Source: Thalassobium sp. R2A62 (GTDB taxonomy: Bacteria; Pseudomonadota; Alphaproteobacteria; Rhodobacterales; Rhodobacteraceae). From it: a stretch of DNA of 64,000 bases. The position numbers were made by a program, and so were the translations under genes. Location: the NCBI RefSeq assembly GCF_000161835.1, contig NZ_GG697169.2, positions 2,019,211-2,083,210 on the forward strand. The letters run 5' to 3'. The notes under the pieces are model-generated. The model was given only the letters and a program-made list of their open reading frames with translations. It did not search any database and was not told the origin of the DNA. This document shows positions 25,247-34,678 of this stretch, piece after piece (position 1 is the first letter of the stretch; each line of letters starts with the position of its first letter).

Positions 25247-27895
25247 CTAGAACCGATCAAGCAGACGGCGCAGATAGTCACGTTCGACTTCTGGGCGATC
25301 TTGTTCTGACGACCGACGTCGGATTTCATCCAACAGCTCGCCCGCACGCCGGTAGACATCATCCCCTTGCAGCAAATCCTCGGCGCTACCAATTTGCCCT
25401 TCGTTGCCAGCCTGACGACCTAACGGATCGCGGTTTTGCTGGCTTTGCGACGCGGTGAAATCGCCTTGTTCTTGCCCTTGGCCCTGCTGCTGGTCTTGTT
25501 GCTGATCATTTTGCGCCATCGCCTCGCCTAGGCTTTGCATTCCTTCGCGCAGCGCATCCATTGCTTCGGATTGTTGATCGATCGCTTCGGCCAGATCATT
25601 GTTGCGCAGCGCCTGTTCGGCTCCATCCATCGCCTCGCCAGCACGGTCGAGCGCGTCGCGCGCAGCATCGCCTTCTTTACTGCCAGCACCGGGTAGATTG
25701 TTGCGCTGGCGGCTCAACTCGTCCCGCAACGCTTGCTGACGTTGGGCCAATGATTGCTCTGCTTTGGGGCCGCCTTGCTGTCCTTCTGAGCCTTGGCCGT
25801 CTTGGGACCCCTGACCTGGTTGCTGGCCTTCTTGGCCTTCACCCTCTTGGCCTTGCTCGCCCTGACCGCCCTCGCCACTGTGTTGCTCGCCCTGACCCTG
25901 ACCGCCATTGCGACCTTCGTTCTGTTGGCTCTCACCGGCCTGAGCGTTTGGATTGAACTGCTCTTGGAGATCGCGGAACGCTTGGTCTGACAAACCCTGC
26001 TGTTCGCGCAGCGTGTCGGACAATCCTTCCATTGCCTGCTCGCCTTCGGACTGGCCCCCCTCACCATTCTGGTTTTCGGTGACTTGGAGGTTCTCCATCA
26101 TCTCGTTCAGCTCTTCCATCAACTCTTGGGCTTCGGCCATTCGGCCTTCTTCCATCAACTCTTGGATACGGTCCATCATCGCCTGAAGCTCGTCTTGGGT
26201 GATGGTCCGGCTGTTCTCGCCCGTCTGCGGCTGATCAGTTCCATCAACGTTCTGCGGGTTTTGCTGGGCCAACTGGCGCATGTAGTCTTCTGTCGCGTCG
26301 CGCAGCTCTTGCATCAGCTCGGCAATCTCTTCGTCGCTGGCGCCGTTGCGCATTGCCTCTGATAGACGGTCTTGGGCCCGTTCGAGCCGTTCACGCGCAT
26401 CCGCGAGGCTGCCGTCTTCAAGTTGAATGGCGAGTTCCCACAGGGCCTCAGCCGCCTCGGATTGCAGGCTGTCACTGATCGTGCCGGTCGCATCCAAGAC
26501 ACCGTCCATGCGCCGCACGATTGCCTTGAGTCTTAGATACGGGACTTCGGAGGTAAAGATATCTTCTGGTCGGTGTGAAACCGCCCGTAGAATTTGGACG
26601 ACGCTGCGGGCGTTCTCGCGCGACCACAAAATATCGCGGCGTTGTTCGATAACCGCACGCGCCATGGGCTGGAAAAAGCGACGGCCTGGCAGAACAATTT
26701 TGATGTCAGACGACTGACCGGTTTGGCCCAGCGCATCCTCGACCTCAAACAGAATTGAAACGGTGAGGTTGGCAAAGGGGTGCTCGCTGAGATCTTCGAT
26801 CAGGGTTTCCTCGAACCGCTGGCGGTCCCCATTAAATGGCATCGGCAGATCAAGGATAAGAGCGGCACGCGGTTCAGGATCGACAGCCAGCCCATAGCTG
26901 CGATCGACTAGGTCCAAGTCTAGGGTCACTGTCGCGGTGCCTGCAACCACGCCATAATCGTCGTTGGCGATGAATGATTGTGACATCTCGCCCATGGCGT
27001 CAGCCTCGACTTGGGCCGAGATCGCGATGCTAGGCGGTGTGTCCGGCTCAACAATGACGCTCCATTCTGTGCCACCCTCGCCGTTGATCGACAGTGTGCC
27101 ATTTTGCGTGATCTCAAACGATTGAAGCGCTGCGGCGGCGCTGTCGATATCTGCTGTTCGCGCACTAACAGTTTCAGCAACGGTGAGCGCGCCCACGTCC
27201 CCATAGAGCCGCAAAGTCACGCGAGACCCCTGCGGAACCCGAAGACGACCAGCGGGAATGTCAGACAGATAGAGCGTTGGTTTTCCGGTGTAGGCAGGAG
27301 GTTCAAACCAGCCTTCCCAAACAGGGCCAGTTGCTGCGGCCGAGACCGTCCCGCCCGAGGCGATCTCGGTGACGGTACCGACCCGCAGGATCGAGCCAAA
27401 GATCAAACCAACCGCCAAAAACAGCAGCGCGATATAGCGAAGTCCATACGGATCACGATCTGACACGCGAAGATCGGCGGGCTGCACCCGCGCATCACGA
27501 GTGCGGTCAGTCATAAGTTCAATGTGGGTGTCCCAAACCGCTTGGGATGCGGGATCGGTTGCGCCGATCGCCTGCGTGTCGGCGAGCGCTGCAATCGGCC
27601 GACCGGGCAGACGCGCATCAATACGGGCAATCGCCTCGGCCCGCAGGGGCATCTTGAAACGACGCAGACCCCAAATCAGGGTCCAGATCGTCGCAGCAAC
27701 AGCAATGACTGATGCGCCCCAGACGACCTCAACCGCAAGCATGTCATTAAGGCCAAGCATGAGCGCACCAATACACAGCGCAACCACTGACCATAGCGGC
27801 CAGAATGCGCGTGCGGTCCGCTCAGCCGACATGCCGACCTGCGTTCCAAACACAGGCCACCGCAAATGTCGGTGGGGGTCGCGAGGTGCGGTCAG
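25247..27895 (-). CDS. DUF4175 / TIGR02302 family membrane protein
   Basis: About 880 residues. Two or three N-terminal transmembrane helices, a periplasmic-type middle, then a Gln/Gly/Glu-rich low-complexity zone (roughly 25500-26100) with GQGEQ- and EGQEGQQPG-like runs between coiled-coil stretches. The family is alphaproteobacterial and uncharacterised. The start is uncertain: a strong AGGAG lies seven bases before a CTG, where relatives have ATG-ACC, so CTG may initiate. A TTG 30 bases upstream lacks a binding site. It follows lysA directly. Confidence 0.8.
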   Translation of the reverse strand: MTAPRDPHRHLRWPVFGTQVGMSAERTARAFWPLWSVVALCIGALMLGLNDMLAVEVVWGASVIAVAATIWTLIWGLRRFKMPLRAEAIARIDARLPGRPIAALADTQAIGATDPASQAVWDTHIELMTDRTRDARVQPADLRVSDRDPYGLRYIALLFLAVGLIFGSILRVGTVTEIASGGTVSAAATGPVWEGWFEPPAYTGKPTLYLSDIPAGRLRVPQGSRVTLRLYGDVGALTVAETVSARTADIDSAAAALQSFEITQNGTLSINGEGGTEWSVIVEPDTPPSIAISAQVEADAMGEMSQSFIANDDYGVVAGTATVTLDLDLVDRSYGLAVDPEPRAALILDLPMPFNGDRQRFEETLIEDLSEHPFANLTVSILFEVEDALGQTGQSSDIKIVLPGRRFFQPMARAVIEQRRDILWSRENARSVVQILRAVSHRPEDIFTSEVPYLRLKAIVRRMDGVLDATGTISDSLQSEAAEALWELAIQLEDGSLADARERLERAQDRLSEAMRNGASDEEIAELMQELRDATEDYMRQLAQQNPQNVDGTDQPQTGENSRTITQDELQAMMDRIQELMEEGRMAEAQELMEELNEMMENLQVTENQNGEGGQSEGEQAMEGLSDTLREQQGLSDQAFRDLQEQFNPNAQAGESQQNEGRNGGQGQGEQHSGEGGQGEQGQEGEGQEGQQPGQGSQDGQGSEGQQGGPKAEQSLAQRQQALRDELSRQRNNLPGAGSKEGDAARDALDRAGEAMDGAEQALRNNDLAEAIDQQSEAMDALREGMQSLGEAMAQNDQQQDQQQGQGQEQGDFTASQSQQNRDPLGRQAGNEGQIGSAEDLLQGDDVYRRAGELLDEIRRRSSEQDRPEVERDYLRRLLDRF

Positions 27896-27934
27896 GGCAA
27901 CTCTCCTACGGCTACGTCCTATCAATATAGGACG

Positions 27935-29203
27935 TTACAGCCATTCGGGAACCGTATCGCGGTTTATGATGTCATCATAGGTCGGACGTGGGCGGATAAC
28001 CGCAAATTGATCACCCATAACCAGCACTTCGGGGATCAGTGGGCGCGTGTTGTACTCAGATGACATCACCGCGCCATAGGCCCCTGCCGAACGGAACGCC
28101 ACCAGATCGCCTGCGTTCATGGGCGGCATGTCCCGCGCTTTGGCAAAGGTGTCACCGCTCTCGCAGACAGGACCCACAATATCGTAGGGCGTTTTGTCGA
28201 CACCAGCAGGTGGCTCGATCACGGGAATGATGTCGTGGTGTGCGCCATACATCGCAGGACGGATGAGGTCATTCATCGCGCCATCAAGGATCATGAATTC
28301 GCGATCTTCACCGGACTTGATGTAGATGATTTGCGACACGAGAATACCGGCGTTGCCCGAAATCAGACGCCCCGGTTCAATCTCAATCTCGCAACCCAGA
28401 TGGCCCAACGTATCAATGATCATTTCACCGTACTGCGCGGGTAATGGCGGGCGGTCGTTATCCCCAATTGCATAGGGGATACCAAGGCCACCACCGAGGT
28501 CGAGGCGAGAAATCTCATGCCCATCAGCGCGCAAATGTTCGGTCAGGTCCGCGACTTTTTCATAGGCTGTCTTGAATGGTGCAAGATCGGTCAGTTGACT
28601 ACCGATGTGGACGTCGATGCCGATCACTTTGAGACTCGGAAGTTTTGCGGCCACCGCATAAATTTCGCGCGCACGGCTGATCGGGATGCCGAACTTGTCG
28701 CCCTTGCGTCCCGTTGCAATCTTCTCGTGGGTTTTTGCGTCAACGTCGGGATTGACCCGAACGGTGATCGGAGCGACCACACCAAGATCAGTTGCCACAG
28801 CGGACAAGGCCAGCATTTCAGGTTCGCTCTCGACGTTAAATTGCCGGATCCCACCAGTCAGGGCCATTTCCATCTCGGCGCGGGTTTTTCCAATTCCCGA
28901 GAACACGATTTTGTTGCCAGAGATACCAGCCGCACGGGCACGGGCGTATTCGCCACCAGACACCACGTCCATACCTGCGCCAGCGTCGCCGAGCAGTTTC
29001 AGGATCGCTTGGTTAGATGCAGATTTCATCGCAAAGCAGACGAGGTGGTCAACACCCGCCAGCGCATCATCAAAGAGTTGGAAATGACGCAACAGGGTTG
29101 CTGCAGAATACAGATAGAACGGCGTGCCAACCGATGCCGCAATATCTGCGACAGGTACGTCTTCGGCAAACAGAGCGCCGTCGCGATAAAGAAAATGGTC
29201 CAT
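27935..29203 (-). CDS. lysA: diaminopimelate decarboxylase
   Basis: 422 residues, PLP-dependent fold III decarboxylase making L-lysine from meso-diaminopimelate. Seen: FAMKSASNQAIL with the PLP Lys, GAGMDVVSGGEY, HIGSQL, DLGGGLGIPY, EPGRLISGNAG and the C-terminal catalytic CESGDTFA with YGAVMSSEYNTRP. Length and motifs are standard. It sits in the argH-lipoprotein-DUF2834-lysA order, 83 bases after DUF2834. Confidence 0.96.
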   Translation of the reverse strand: MDHFLYRDGALFAEDVPVADIAASVGTPFYLYSAATLLRHFQLFDDALAGVDHLVCFAMKSASNQAILKLLGDAGAGMDVVSGGEYARARAAGISGNKIVFSGIGKTRAEMEMALTGGIRQFNVESEPEMLALSAVATDLGVVAPITVRVNPDVDAKTHEKIATGRKGDKFGIPISRAREIYAVAAKLPSLKVIGIDVHIGSQLTDLAPFKTAYEKVADLTEHLRADGHEISRLDLGGGLGIPYAIGDNDRPPLPAQYGEMIIDTLGHLGCEIEIEPGRLISGNAGILVSQIIYIKSGEDREFMILDGAMNDLIRPAMYGAHHDIIPVIEPPAGVDKTPYDIVGPVCESGDTFAKARDMPPMNAGDLVAFRSAGAYGAVMSSEYNTRPLIPEVLVMGDQFAVIRPRPTYDDIINRDTVPEWL

Positions 29204-29286
29204 AGGTGTATGTCCGCGTCAGAATAGGGTCAGCAGCGTCATATCAAATAGGCGGGATTCCCCAACCCTAAATTATCGCAACGGAC

Positions 29287-29589
29287 TTATGGGCGCAGTC
29301 GCAGGAACAAATAGAGTGGCAGACCACAGGACACGCCAATGCAGAACGTGGCAGGGATTGCGATCAAATTAAGCCAGCGTTTTGACGTCGTGGTTTCCCA
29401 AATGATCCAAAGCGTGAGGGCAATGGCTGCGATTGTCAGATCCCAAACGAGACCAGAGGCGGCTGCATTTACATGCCACGCATCGACCATCGCCATGATG
29501 TCATAGCCGTTTTTACCAAACCATTGCAGAAAGTGGTACATCGGGTGGATCGCTCCCCAGATGGCAATGATCAGAAACAGCCAACGCAT
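29287..29589 (-). CDS. DUF2834 membrane protein
   Basis: 100 residues with three hydrophobic helices (about 2-20, 45-65, 72-95) and the family-like WGAIHPMYHFLQWFGKNGY near the start. Its ATG overlaps the stop of the upstream lipoprotein gene as TGATG, so it is translationally coupled. The frame stays open another 39 codons upstream, but that part is the lipoprotein gene in another frame. Function is unknown. Confidence 0.8.
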   Translation of the reverse strand: MRWLFLIIAIWGAIHPMYHFLQWFGKNGYDIMAMVDAWHVNAAASGLVWDLTIAAIALTLWIIWETTTSKRWLNLIAIPATFCIGVSCGLPLYLFLRLRP

Positions 29590-29750
29590 CAAAGTTCGAG
29601 CCCCACCGTGAGCGAGTTCTGGGTAAAGACGCCCGAATTCGAATTCACTCCGACAGTGGATTTGCCCGACACAGTCGGTGTTACAGGCGCGCCATCCGCG
29701 CCACATGACGCAAGGATGGTGAGGGCCAAAAGGGCGGCAGTGATCTTCAT
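29589..29750 (-). CDS. small lipoprotein, 53 residues
   Basis: Short gene between argH and DUF2834. It starts MKITAALLALTILASC, a signal peptide with lipobox LASC and the lipidated Cys at 16. The remainder (GADGAPVTPTVSGKSTVGVN and so on) is Ser/Thr/Val-rich and ends SLTVGLEL. AGGAGAG sits seven bases before the ATG. The stop overlaps the DUF2834 start. Such tiny lipoproteins next to argH are usual in Rhodobacteraceae, from memory, and resemble the LptM type. No experimental role is known to me. Confidence 0.8.
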   Translation of the reverse strand: MKITAALLALTILASCGADGAPVTPTVSGKSTVGVNSNSGVFTQNSLTVGLEL

Positions 29751-29814
29751 TTCAGGTCTCTCCTATTTGGTCCAAGATGATGCGAGCGAGGCCAGAGTAA
29801 AGGCCCCTGCCCCA

Positions 29815-31206
29815 TCAACCGTCCAGTTCGGCGGTCCACCGCGCAATTTGTACGCGGACATTGTCGGGGGCAGTCCCGCCATAGCTGGTGCGTGACGCGA
29901 CTGACGCCTCGACCGTCAGCACGTTGAACACATCATCGGTGATATCCGCATTTACAGCTTGCATATCAGCAAGACTGAGGTCCGGCAGATCACAGTCCTG
30001 AGCTTCGGCCATTGCAACCAGTGCACCAGTGACATGGTGTGCCTCGCGGAACGGCAAGTTCAAAGTGCGTACCAACCAGTCAGCCAGATCTGTCGCCGTC
30101 GAAAAACCAGAGGCGGCAGAGGCCCGCAACGCTTCGGTGTTGGCAGACATGTCTGCAACCATCCCCGACATCGCGGCCAGCGACAAAAGGAAGTTATCAG
30201 CGGCGTCAAAAACCTGCTCTTTGTCTTCTTGCATGTCCTTGGAGTAGGTCAGCGGTAGCCCCTTCATCACCATCATCAACGCGGTATGAGCCCCGAAAAT
30301 GCGGCCAATTTTCGCGCGCAAAAGCTCGGCTGCGTCCGGGTTCCGTTTTTGCGGCATGATCGAAGAACCCGTCGACCAACGGTCTGACATTTTGACAAAC
30401 CGGAACTGAGCAGACGACCAGATCACCAACTCTTCTGAGAGGCGCGACAAGTGCATAGCGCAGATCGACGCGTTCGACAAAAATTCAAGCGCAAAGTCGC
30501 GGTCCGCCACAGCATCAAGCGAATTGGCCATAGGACGATCAAAGCCCAACGCCTCGGCCGTCATATGACGATCAATTGGATAAGGCGTGCCAGCAAGAGC
30601 CGCAGCACCCAGTGGGCTTTCGTTCATCCGAGCACGTGCATCACGGAACCGCGACAGATCGCGGCCCAGCATTTCCACATAAGCCATCATGTGATGGCCC
30701 CATGTTACAGGTTGGGCCGTTTGCAGGTGCGTGAAACCGGGCATCACCCAATCAGCGCCTTGTTCGGCCTGACCGATGAACGCGCGCATGACTTGCTGGA
30801 TGCCTTCGATGGACGCGTCCACTTGGTCGCGGGTCCAGAGGCGAAAATCAACAGCCACTTGGTCGTTGCGCGACCGCGCGGTGTGCAGACGACCTGCGAC
30901 AGGGCCGATCAGATCAGTCAGCCGCGCCTCAACGTTCATGTGAATGTCTTCAAGCGCCGTTGAGAACGGAAACGTTCCTGCTTCAATTTCTGACAAGACC
31001 GTGAGCAGGCCTTCTCTAATCGTTTCGGCATCGGTATCTGTCAGGATGCCTGTGGCGGCCAACATTGCCGCATGGGCCCGAGACCCTTGGATGTCTTGTG
31101 CAGCCATGCGTTGATCAAAACCGATCGAGGCGTTGATGGCTTCCATGATGGCGTCGTTTCCAGCTTGGAAACGTCCGCCCCACATTTGGTTCGAGGTCTT
31201 GGTCAT
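29815..31206 (-). CDS. argH: argininosuccinate lyase
   Basis: 463 residues of the fumarase/aspartase superfamily; cleaves argininosuccinate to arginine and fumarate. Seen: MWGGRF near the start, [34 protein letters not shown], and the signature [12 protein letters not shown] with the catalytic Ser loop. The Met of [11 protein letters not shown] is used; AAGGG lies about nine bases upstream. It is divergent from the TlpA-like gene, with only 25 bases between the start codons. Confidence 0.97.
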   Translation of the reverse strand: MTKTSNQMWGGRFQAGNDAIMEAINASIGFDQRMAAQDIQGSRAHAAMLAATGILTDTDAETIREGLLTVLSEIEAGTFPFSTALEDIHMNVEARLTDLIGPVAGRLHTARSRNDQVAVDFRLWTRDQVDASIEGIQQVMRAFIGQAEQGADWVMPGFTHLQTAQPVTWGHHMMAYVEMLGRDLSRFRDARARMNESPLGAAALAGTPYPIDRHMTAEALGFDRPMANSLDAVADRDFALEFLSNASICAMHLSRLSEELVIWSSAQFRFVKMSDRWSTGSSIMPQKRNPDAAELLRAKIGRIFGAHTALMMVMKGLPLTYSKDMQEDKEQVFDAADNFLLSLAAMSGMVADMSANTEALRASAASGFSTATDLADWLVRTLNLPFREAHHVTGALVAMAEAQDCDLPDLSLADMQAVNADITDDVFNVLTVEASVASRTSYGGTAPDNVRVQIARWTAELDG

Positions 31207-31231
31207 TGGGATCAACCCTTTAGGAGGGAAC

Positions 31232-31783
31232 ATGCGGTTACTAGCTTCAGCGATGCTTTATCTCGGGCTGAGCGTGGGTGCAAACGCGGATACGTCTGCG
31301 ATTGACGATCTACGCGCAGGTGACATGCGCAAACTCGCAGTTCACGCCGAACCACTGCGTGGGTCTGATGTGGTTTTCGTAGATGCAGACGATGTCGAAT
31401 TCACCTTGGCCGAGCATGAAGGCAAATACATCGTTCTGAATTTCTGGGCGACGTGGTGCGCGCCGTGCCGTCACGAAATGCCAATGCTGTCCCAGCTTCA
31501 GGCCGAGCTAGGAGGTGACGGTTTTGAAGTCGTCACAGTTGCAACAGGCCGCAACCCTGTTCCTGCGATGAAGGGTTTCTTTAAAGAGATTGGCGTCGAC
31601 AATCTACCGCTCTACCGCGATCCTCGCCAAAAGCTGGCACGCGACATGGGTGTGCTGGGTCTGCCAGTGACGATAATCCTCGATCCCGAGGGGAAAGAGG
31701 TCGCGCGCCTGCAAGGTGATGCCGATTGGAGCAGCGACGACGCCAAGCTAATCCTGAACGCGTTTATCGAGAGTGGCTCCTAG
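31232..31783 (+). CDS. TlpA-like periplasmic thioredoxin
   Basis: 183 residues. Signal peptide (about 1-19, ending GANA) and a thioredoxin fold with [17 protein letters not shown] (redox Cys 76 and 79), a TVATGRN strand and the cis-Pro loop [13 protein letters not shown]. The active site CAPC matches TlpA/ResA reductases that keep apocytochrome or oxidase-assembly thiols reduced; its own substrate is unknown. AGGAGG is four bases before the ATG. The stop lies inside the 3' end of the opposed tag pseudogene. Confidence 0.9.
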   Translation: MRLLASAMLYLGLSVGANADTSAIDDLRAGDMRKLAVHAEPLRGSDVVFVDADDVEFTLAEHEGKYIVLNFWATWCAPCRHEMPMLSQLQAELGGDGFEVVTVATGRNPVPAMKGFFKEIGVDNLPLYRDPRQKLARDMGVLGLPVTIILDPEGKEVARLQGDADWSSDDAKLILNAFIESGS

Positions 31784-32348
31784 CCAATTTTGCGACTTCG
31801 GCATGGCGCGGGCAATCGGTCGTGTGGTTGTTGAAAAACCCAGTGGCCTCCATGAACGCATAGACGATCTTGGGGCCACAAAATTTGAAACCACGTTTCT
31901 TTAGATCTTTGGAAATAGTTGTACTGAGATCGTCAAAGGTCGGGATATCAGCATGCGTCGCATAGCTGTTTTGAACCGGTTTGAAATCGACCCATCACCA
32001 TAGATAAGTATCAAAACCCTGCTCTTGCTCGATGACCTGCCAAACGCGGGCATTGCTTATTGTTGCTTCGATTTTACCACGGTGCCGGATGATACCAGCG
32101 GTCGCCAAGAGCGTCTGAACTTCGGGCTCGCCCCATGTCGCAATGATATTGGGATCAAATCCTGCAAAGGCTTGCTGAAAGGCTTCGCGCTTTTTCAGAA
32201 TGGTGATCCAGCTCAGGCCAGCCTGAAACCCATCGAGAATCAGCTTCTCCCACAGAGCGCGGCTATCGAACACAGGCACACCCCATTCGGTGTCATGATA
32301 TTTTTGATAGATTTTTTCGGTGCCAACCCACGCACAACTGTTGCCCAT
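31764..32348 (-). pseudogene. tag: 3-methyladenine DNA glycosylase I, interrupted by one stop
   Basis: Reading through gives 195 codons, the normal Tag length. A single TGA at 31995-31997 follows GFDTYLW. The frame continues with VDFKPVQNSY, LKKRGFKFCGPKIVYAFMEA and NNHTTDCPRH. All four zinc ligands expected from E. coli Tag (Cys near 5, His near 18, and the late His and Cys) remain, so decay is recent. E. coli has Ser at the stop position. As read, translation gives a 117-residue fragment without the C-terminal zinc ligands. Its 3' end overlaps the TlpA-like gene by 20 bases. Confidence 0.85.
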
Positions 32349-32440
32349 TATCGTTTTCCTTCAATGCCTTGGCTGATCCTGAACGAGTTTGGACAAAAGT
32401 GAACAAAATTGGAACTTTAAGACTCTCTTAGGGGGTCGTG

Positions 32441-32455
32441 CGCCAGTGTCTGGCG
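32441..32455. promoter_or_regulatory. short palindrome upstream of the EAL gene
   Basis: CGCCAG-TGT-CTGGCG ends 22 bases before the EAL start codon. It may be an operator or a small leader stem. The 32349-32477 gap shows nothing else. Confidence 0.3.
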
Positions 32456-32477
32456 GCAATCCAAGTGCAGGAAGCCC

Positions 32478-33308
32478 ATGAGCAACGACACGTCCTTTGA
32501 CAGCTCCGTCGCAGGAGACCCGCTAAGCTTTGCTGTTCAAGCGCGCGATGAAAACGTCATCGCAATGGTGGCGCGCGCTGTGGATCGGGGCGAGACAATG
32601 CTGGCCTATCAACCCGTTGTCCGCACCGACAAACCCGGTCAGGTCGCGTTTTACGAAGGGTTGACCCGGGTCTTGGATGGAACTGGCCGCGTGATACCAG
32701 CCAAGCAATTTATCGAAACCATCGAAGAAACAGAACTGGGCCGGAAAATCGATTGTCTGGCGTTGAATCATGGGCTTGATGCGCTCGAGGCTGATCCGGG
32801 GTTACGACTGTCGATCAACATGTCTGCCCGATCAATTGGGTTCCGGTCTTGGCAGGACATTCTGGACCGCCGATTGCGTCGCAATGAAACACTGGGCGAG
32901 CGCCTGATCCTCGAAATTACAGAGAGCTCAGCGATTCTCATGCCCGAGATTGTGAGCAATTTCATGACCGATCTCCAAGATCACGGGGTCGCCTTTGCGT
33001 TGGATGACTTTGGCGCTGGCTACACGTCTTTTCGGTATTTGCGGGATTTCTATTTCGACATTCTCAAGATCGACAGACAGTTCATCGAAGGCATTCACCG
33101 CGACGTAGATAATCAAATCCTGACCCAAGCGTTGGTTGGGATTGGTCAACATTTCGAGATGTTTACGGTCGCCGAGGGGGTCGAAGATGCAGCCGATGCC
33201 GCATTCCTCGCCAAGACTGGTATCGACTGTATTCAGGGCTATTATTTTGGTGCACCTCAGATTGCGCCGCACCCTCATGGCTACATAGCCAGACCCAAAC
33301 GCGCATAG
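32478..33308 (+). CDS. EAL-domain cyclic-di-GMP phosphodiesterase
   Basis: 276 residues, a single EAL domain without an obvious sensor. The catalytic set looks complete: EGLTR (Glu of the EAL signature), INMSARS (Asn), EITESS (Glu), LDDFGAGYTSF (Asp pair), ILKIDRQFI (Lys), VAEGVED (Glu) and CIQGYYFGAP (Gln). It should hydrolyse c-di-GMP to pGpG, lowering c-di-GMP and favouring motility over attachment. The first 45 residues are not recognised. Confidence 0.9.
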   Translation: MSNDTSFDSSVAGDPLSFAVQARDENVIAMVARAVDRGETMLAYQPVVRTDKPGQVAFYEGLTRVLDGTGRVIPAKQFIETIEETELGRKIDCLALNHGLDALEADPGLRLSINMSARSIGFRSWQDILDRRLRRNETLGERLILEITESSAILMPEIVSNFMTDLQDHGVAFALDDFGAGYTSFRYLRDFYFDILKIDRQFIEGIHRDVDNQILTQALVGIGQHFEMFTVAEGVEDAADAAFLAKTGIDCIQGYYFGAPQIAPHPHGYIARPKRA

Positions 33309-33314
33309 CGGCAA

Positions 33315-33341
33315 TGCAGCAAAATCTGTGCTGCACTGCAG
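33315..33341. promoter_or_regulatory. overlapping CTGCA inverted repeats upstream of phaA
   Basis: TGCAGC-N9-GCTGCA overlaps CTGC-ACT-GCAG, 142-168 bases before phaA. The second element matches the CTGC-N3-GCAG type site I recall for the PHA regulator PhaR of Paracoccus. A nearby tandem ATTTCGCGT repeat (33433-33441, 33443-33451) has a 10-base period. This is a possible PhaR-controlled promoter. Confidence 0.4.
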
Positions 33342-33482
33342 CTTATCATTTGCTCTTTGGCACTAAAAAACCTACAAGGCAGGCAACGTCCGTCGGCCTA
33401 TGGGGTGTGCCGTGACTTTGCCACTCCCTAGAATTTCGCGTGATTTCGCGTCGGTGGATTCATGAAGTATAGGGAGATCCAC

Positions 33483-34658
33483 ATGACCAACGTTGTTATC
33501 GCTTCTGCTGCACGGACTGCTGTCGGCAGCTTTGGCGGCTCATTCGCAAATACGCCCGCACATGATCTGGGCGCCGCCGTTTTGGCCGAAGTTGTGGCCC
33601 GCGCCGGCATCGACGCCGCCGAAGTCAGTGAAACAATTCTTGGCCAAGTTTTGACCGCAGCCCAAGGTCAGAACCCTGCCCGTCAGGCACATATCAACGG
33701 CGGCCTGCCCAAAGAGAGCGCCGCGTGGAGCATCAACCAAGTATGTGGTTCCGGCCTGCGCGCTGTCGCCTTGGGCGCACAACACATCATGTTGGGTGAC
33801 GCCTCGGTTGTTGCCGCTGGTGGCCAAGAGAACATGACACTGTCTCCTCATGCCGCGCACTTGCGTGCTGGCCATAAGATGGGTGATCTCAAGTACATTG
33901 ACACGATGATCCGCGACGGTTTGTGGGATGCTTTCAACGGTTATCACATGGGCCAAACGGCCGAGAACGTGGCCGAGCAATGGCAGATCTCGCGCGATAT
34001 GCAGGACGAATTCGCCGTTGCATCGCAGAACAAAGCCGAAGCCGCACAAAAGGCAGGTAAGTTCGCTGACGAGATCGTGCCGTTCGCAGTCAAGACCCGC
34101 AAAGGTGACATCATCGTCGACAGCGACGAGTACATCCGGCACGGCGCAAACATCGAAGCGATGGCAAAAATGCGCCCTGCCTTTGCAAAAGACGGCAGTG
34201 TCACCGCCGCAAACGCATCCGGTTTGAACGACGGTGCGGCCGCAACACTTCTGATGTCCGCCGACGATGCAGAAAAGCGCGGCATCCAGCCTTTGGCTCG
34301 GATCGCGTCTTATGCCACCGCCGGTTTGGACCCGTCGATCATGGGTGTCGGCCCGATCTTCGCCTCTCGCAAGGCACTCGAGAAAGCTGGCTGGAAAGCA
34401 GAAGATCTGGACCTCGTCGAGGCCAACGAAGCCTTTGCGGCTCAGGCCTGTGCGGTCAACAAAGACATGGGTTGGGATCCGGAAATCGTGAACGTCAACG
34501 GCGGGGCGATTGCCATTGGACACCCGATCGGCGCCTCTGGCTGCCGCGTTTTGAACACGCTGCTGTTTGAGATGCAGCGACGCGACGCGAAAAAAGGCCT
34601 TGCTACATTGTGCATCGGTGGTGGCATGGGCGTTGCCATGTGCGTCGAACGCCCTTAA
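33483..34658 (+). CDS. phaA: acetyl-CoA C-acetyltransferase (beta-ketothiolase)
   Basis: 391 residues, biosynthetic thiolase condensing two acetyl-CoA to acetoacetyl-CoA. Active sites: [14 protein letters not shown] with the nucleophilic Cys near 90, [20 protein letters not shown] with His near 347, and a final [13 protein letters not shown] with Cys near 377. Start [12 protein letters not shown] has GGGAGA upstream. It pairs with phaB for 3-hydroxybutyryl-CoA supply; no PHA synthase lies in the window. A terminator-like hairpin separates it from phaB. Confidence 0.95.
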   Translation: MTNVVIASAARTAVGSFGGSFANTPAHDLGAAVLAEVVARAGIDAAEVSETILGQVLTAAQGQNPARQAHINGGLPKESAAWSINQVCGSGLRAVALGAQHIMLGDASVVAAGGQENMTLSPHAAHLRAGHKMGDLKYIDTMIRDGLWDAFNGYHMGQTAENVAEQWQISRDMQDEFAVASQNKAEAAQKAGKFADEIVPFAVKTRKGDIIVDSDEYIRHGANIEAMAKMRPAFAKDGSVTAANASGLNDGAAATLLMSADDAEKRGIQPLARIASYATAGLDPSIMGVGPIFASRKALEKAGWKAEDLDLVEANEAFAAQACAVNKDMGWDPEIVNVNGGAIAIGHPIGASGCRVLNTLLFEMQRRDAKKGLATLCIGGGMGVAMCVERP

Positions 34659-34678
34659 TTGGCATCATCATGAAATTT

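Noticed and set aside
25500-26100. Tandem-like repeats in the DUF4175 gene
   Set aside because: Imperfect Gln/Gly/Glu codon runs inside one protein, not a DNA repeat element.
21637-31997. Reassigned TGA (Trp or selenocysteine) as explanation for the stops in PPOX and tag
   Set aside because: TGA ends intact genes here such as greA and dgcA, TGG encodes Trp throughout, no SECIS-like element was seen, and TAA/TAG lesions occur too.
33540-34523. 327-codon minus-strand frame over phaA
   Set aside because: Shadow of the thiolase codon pattern; no ribosome binding site or family resemblance.
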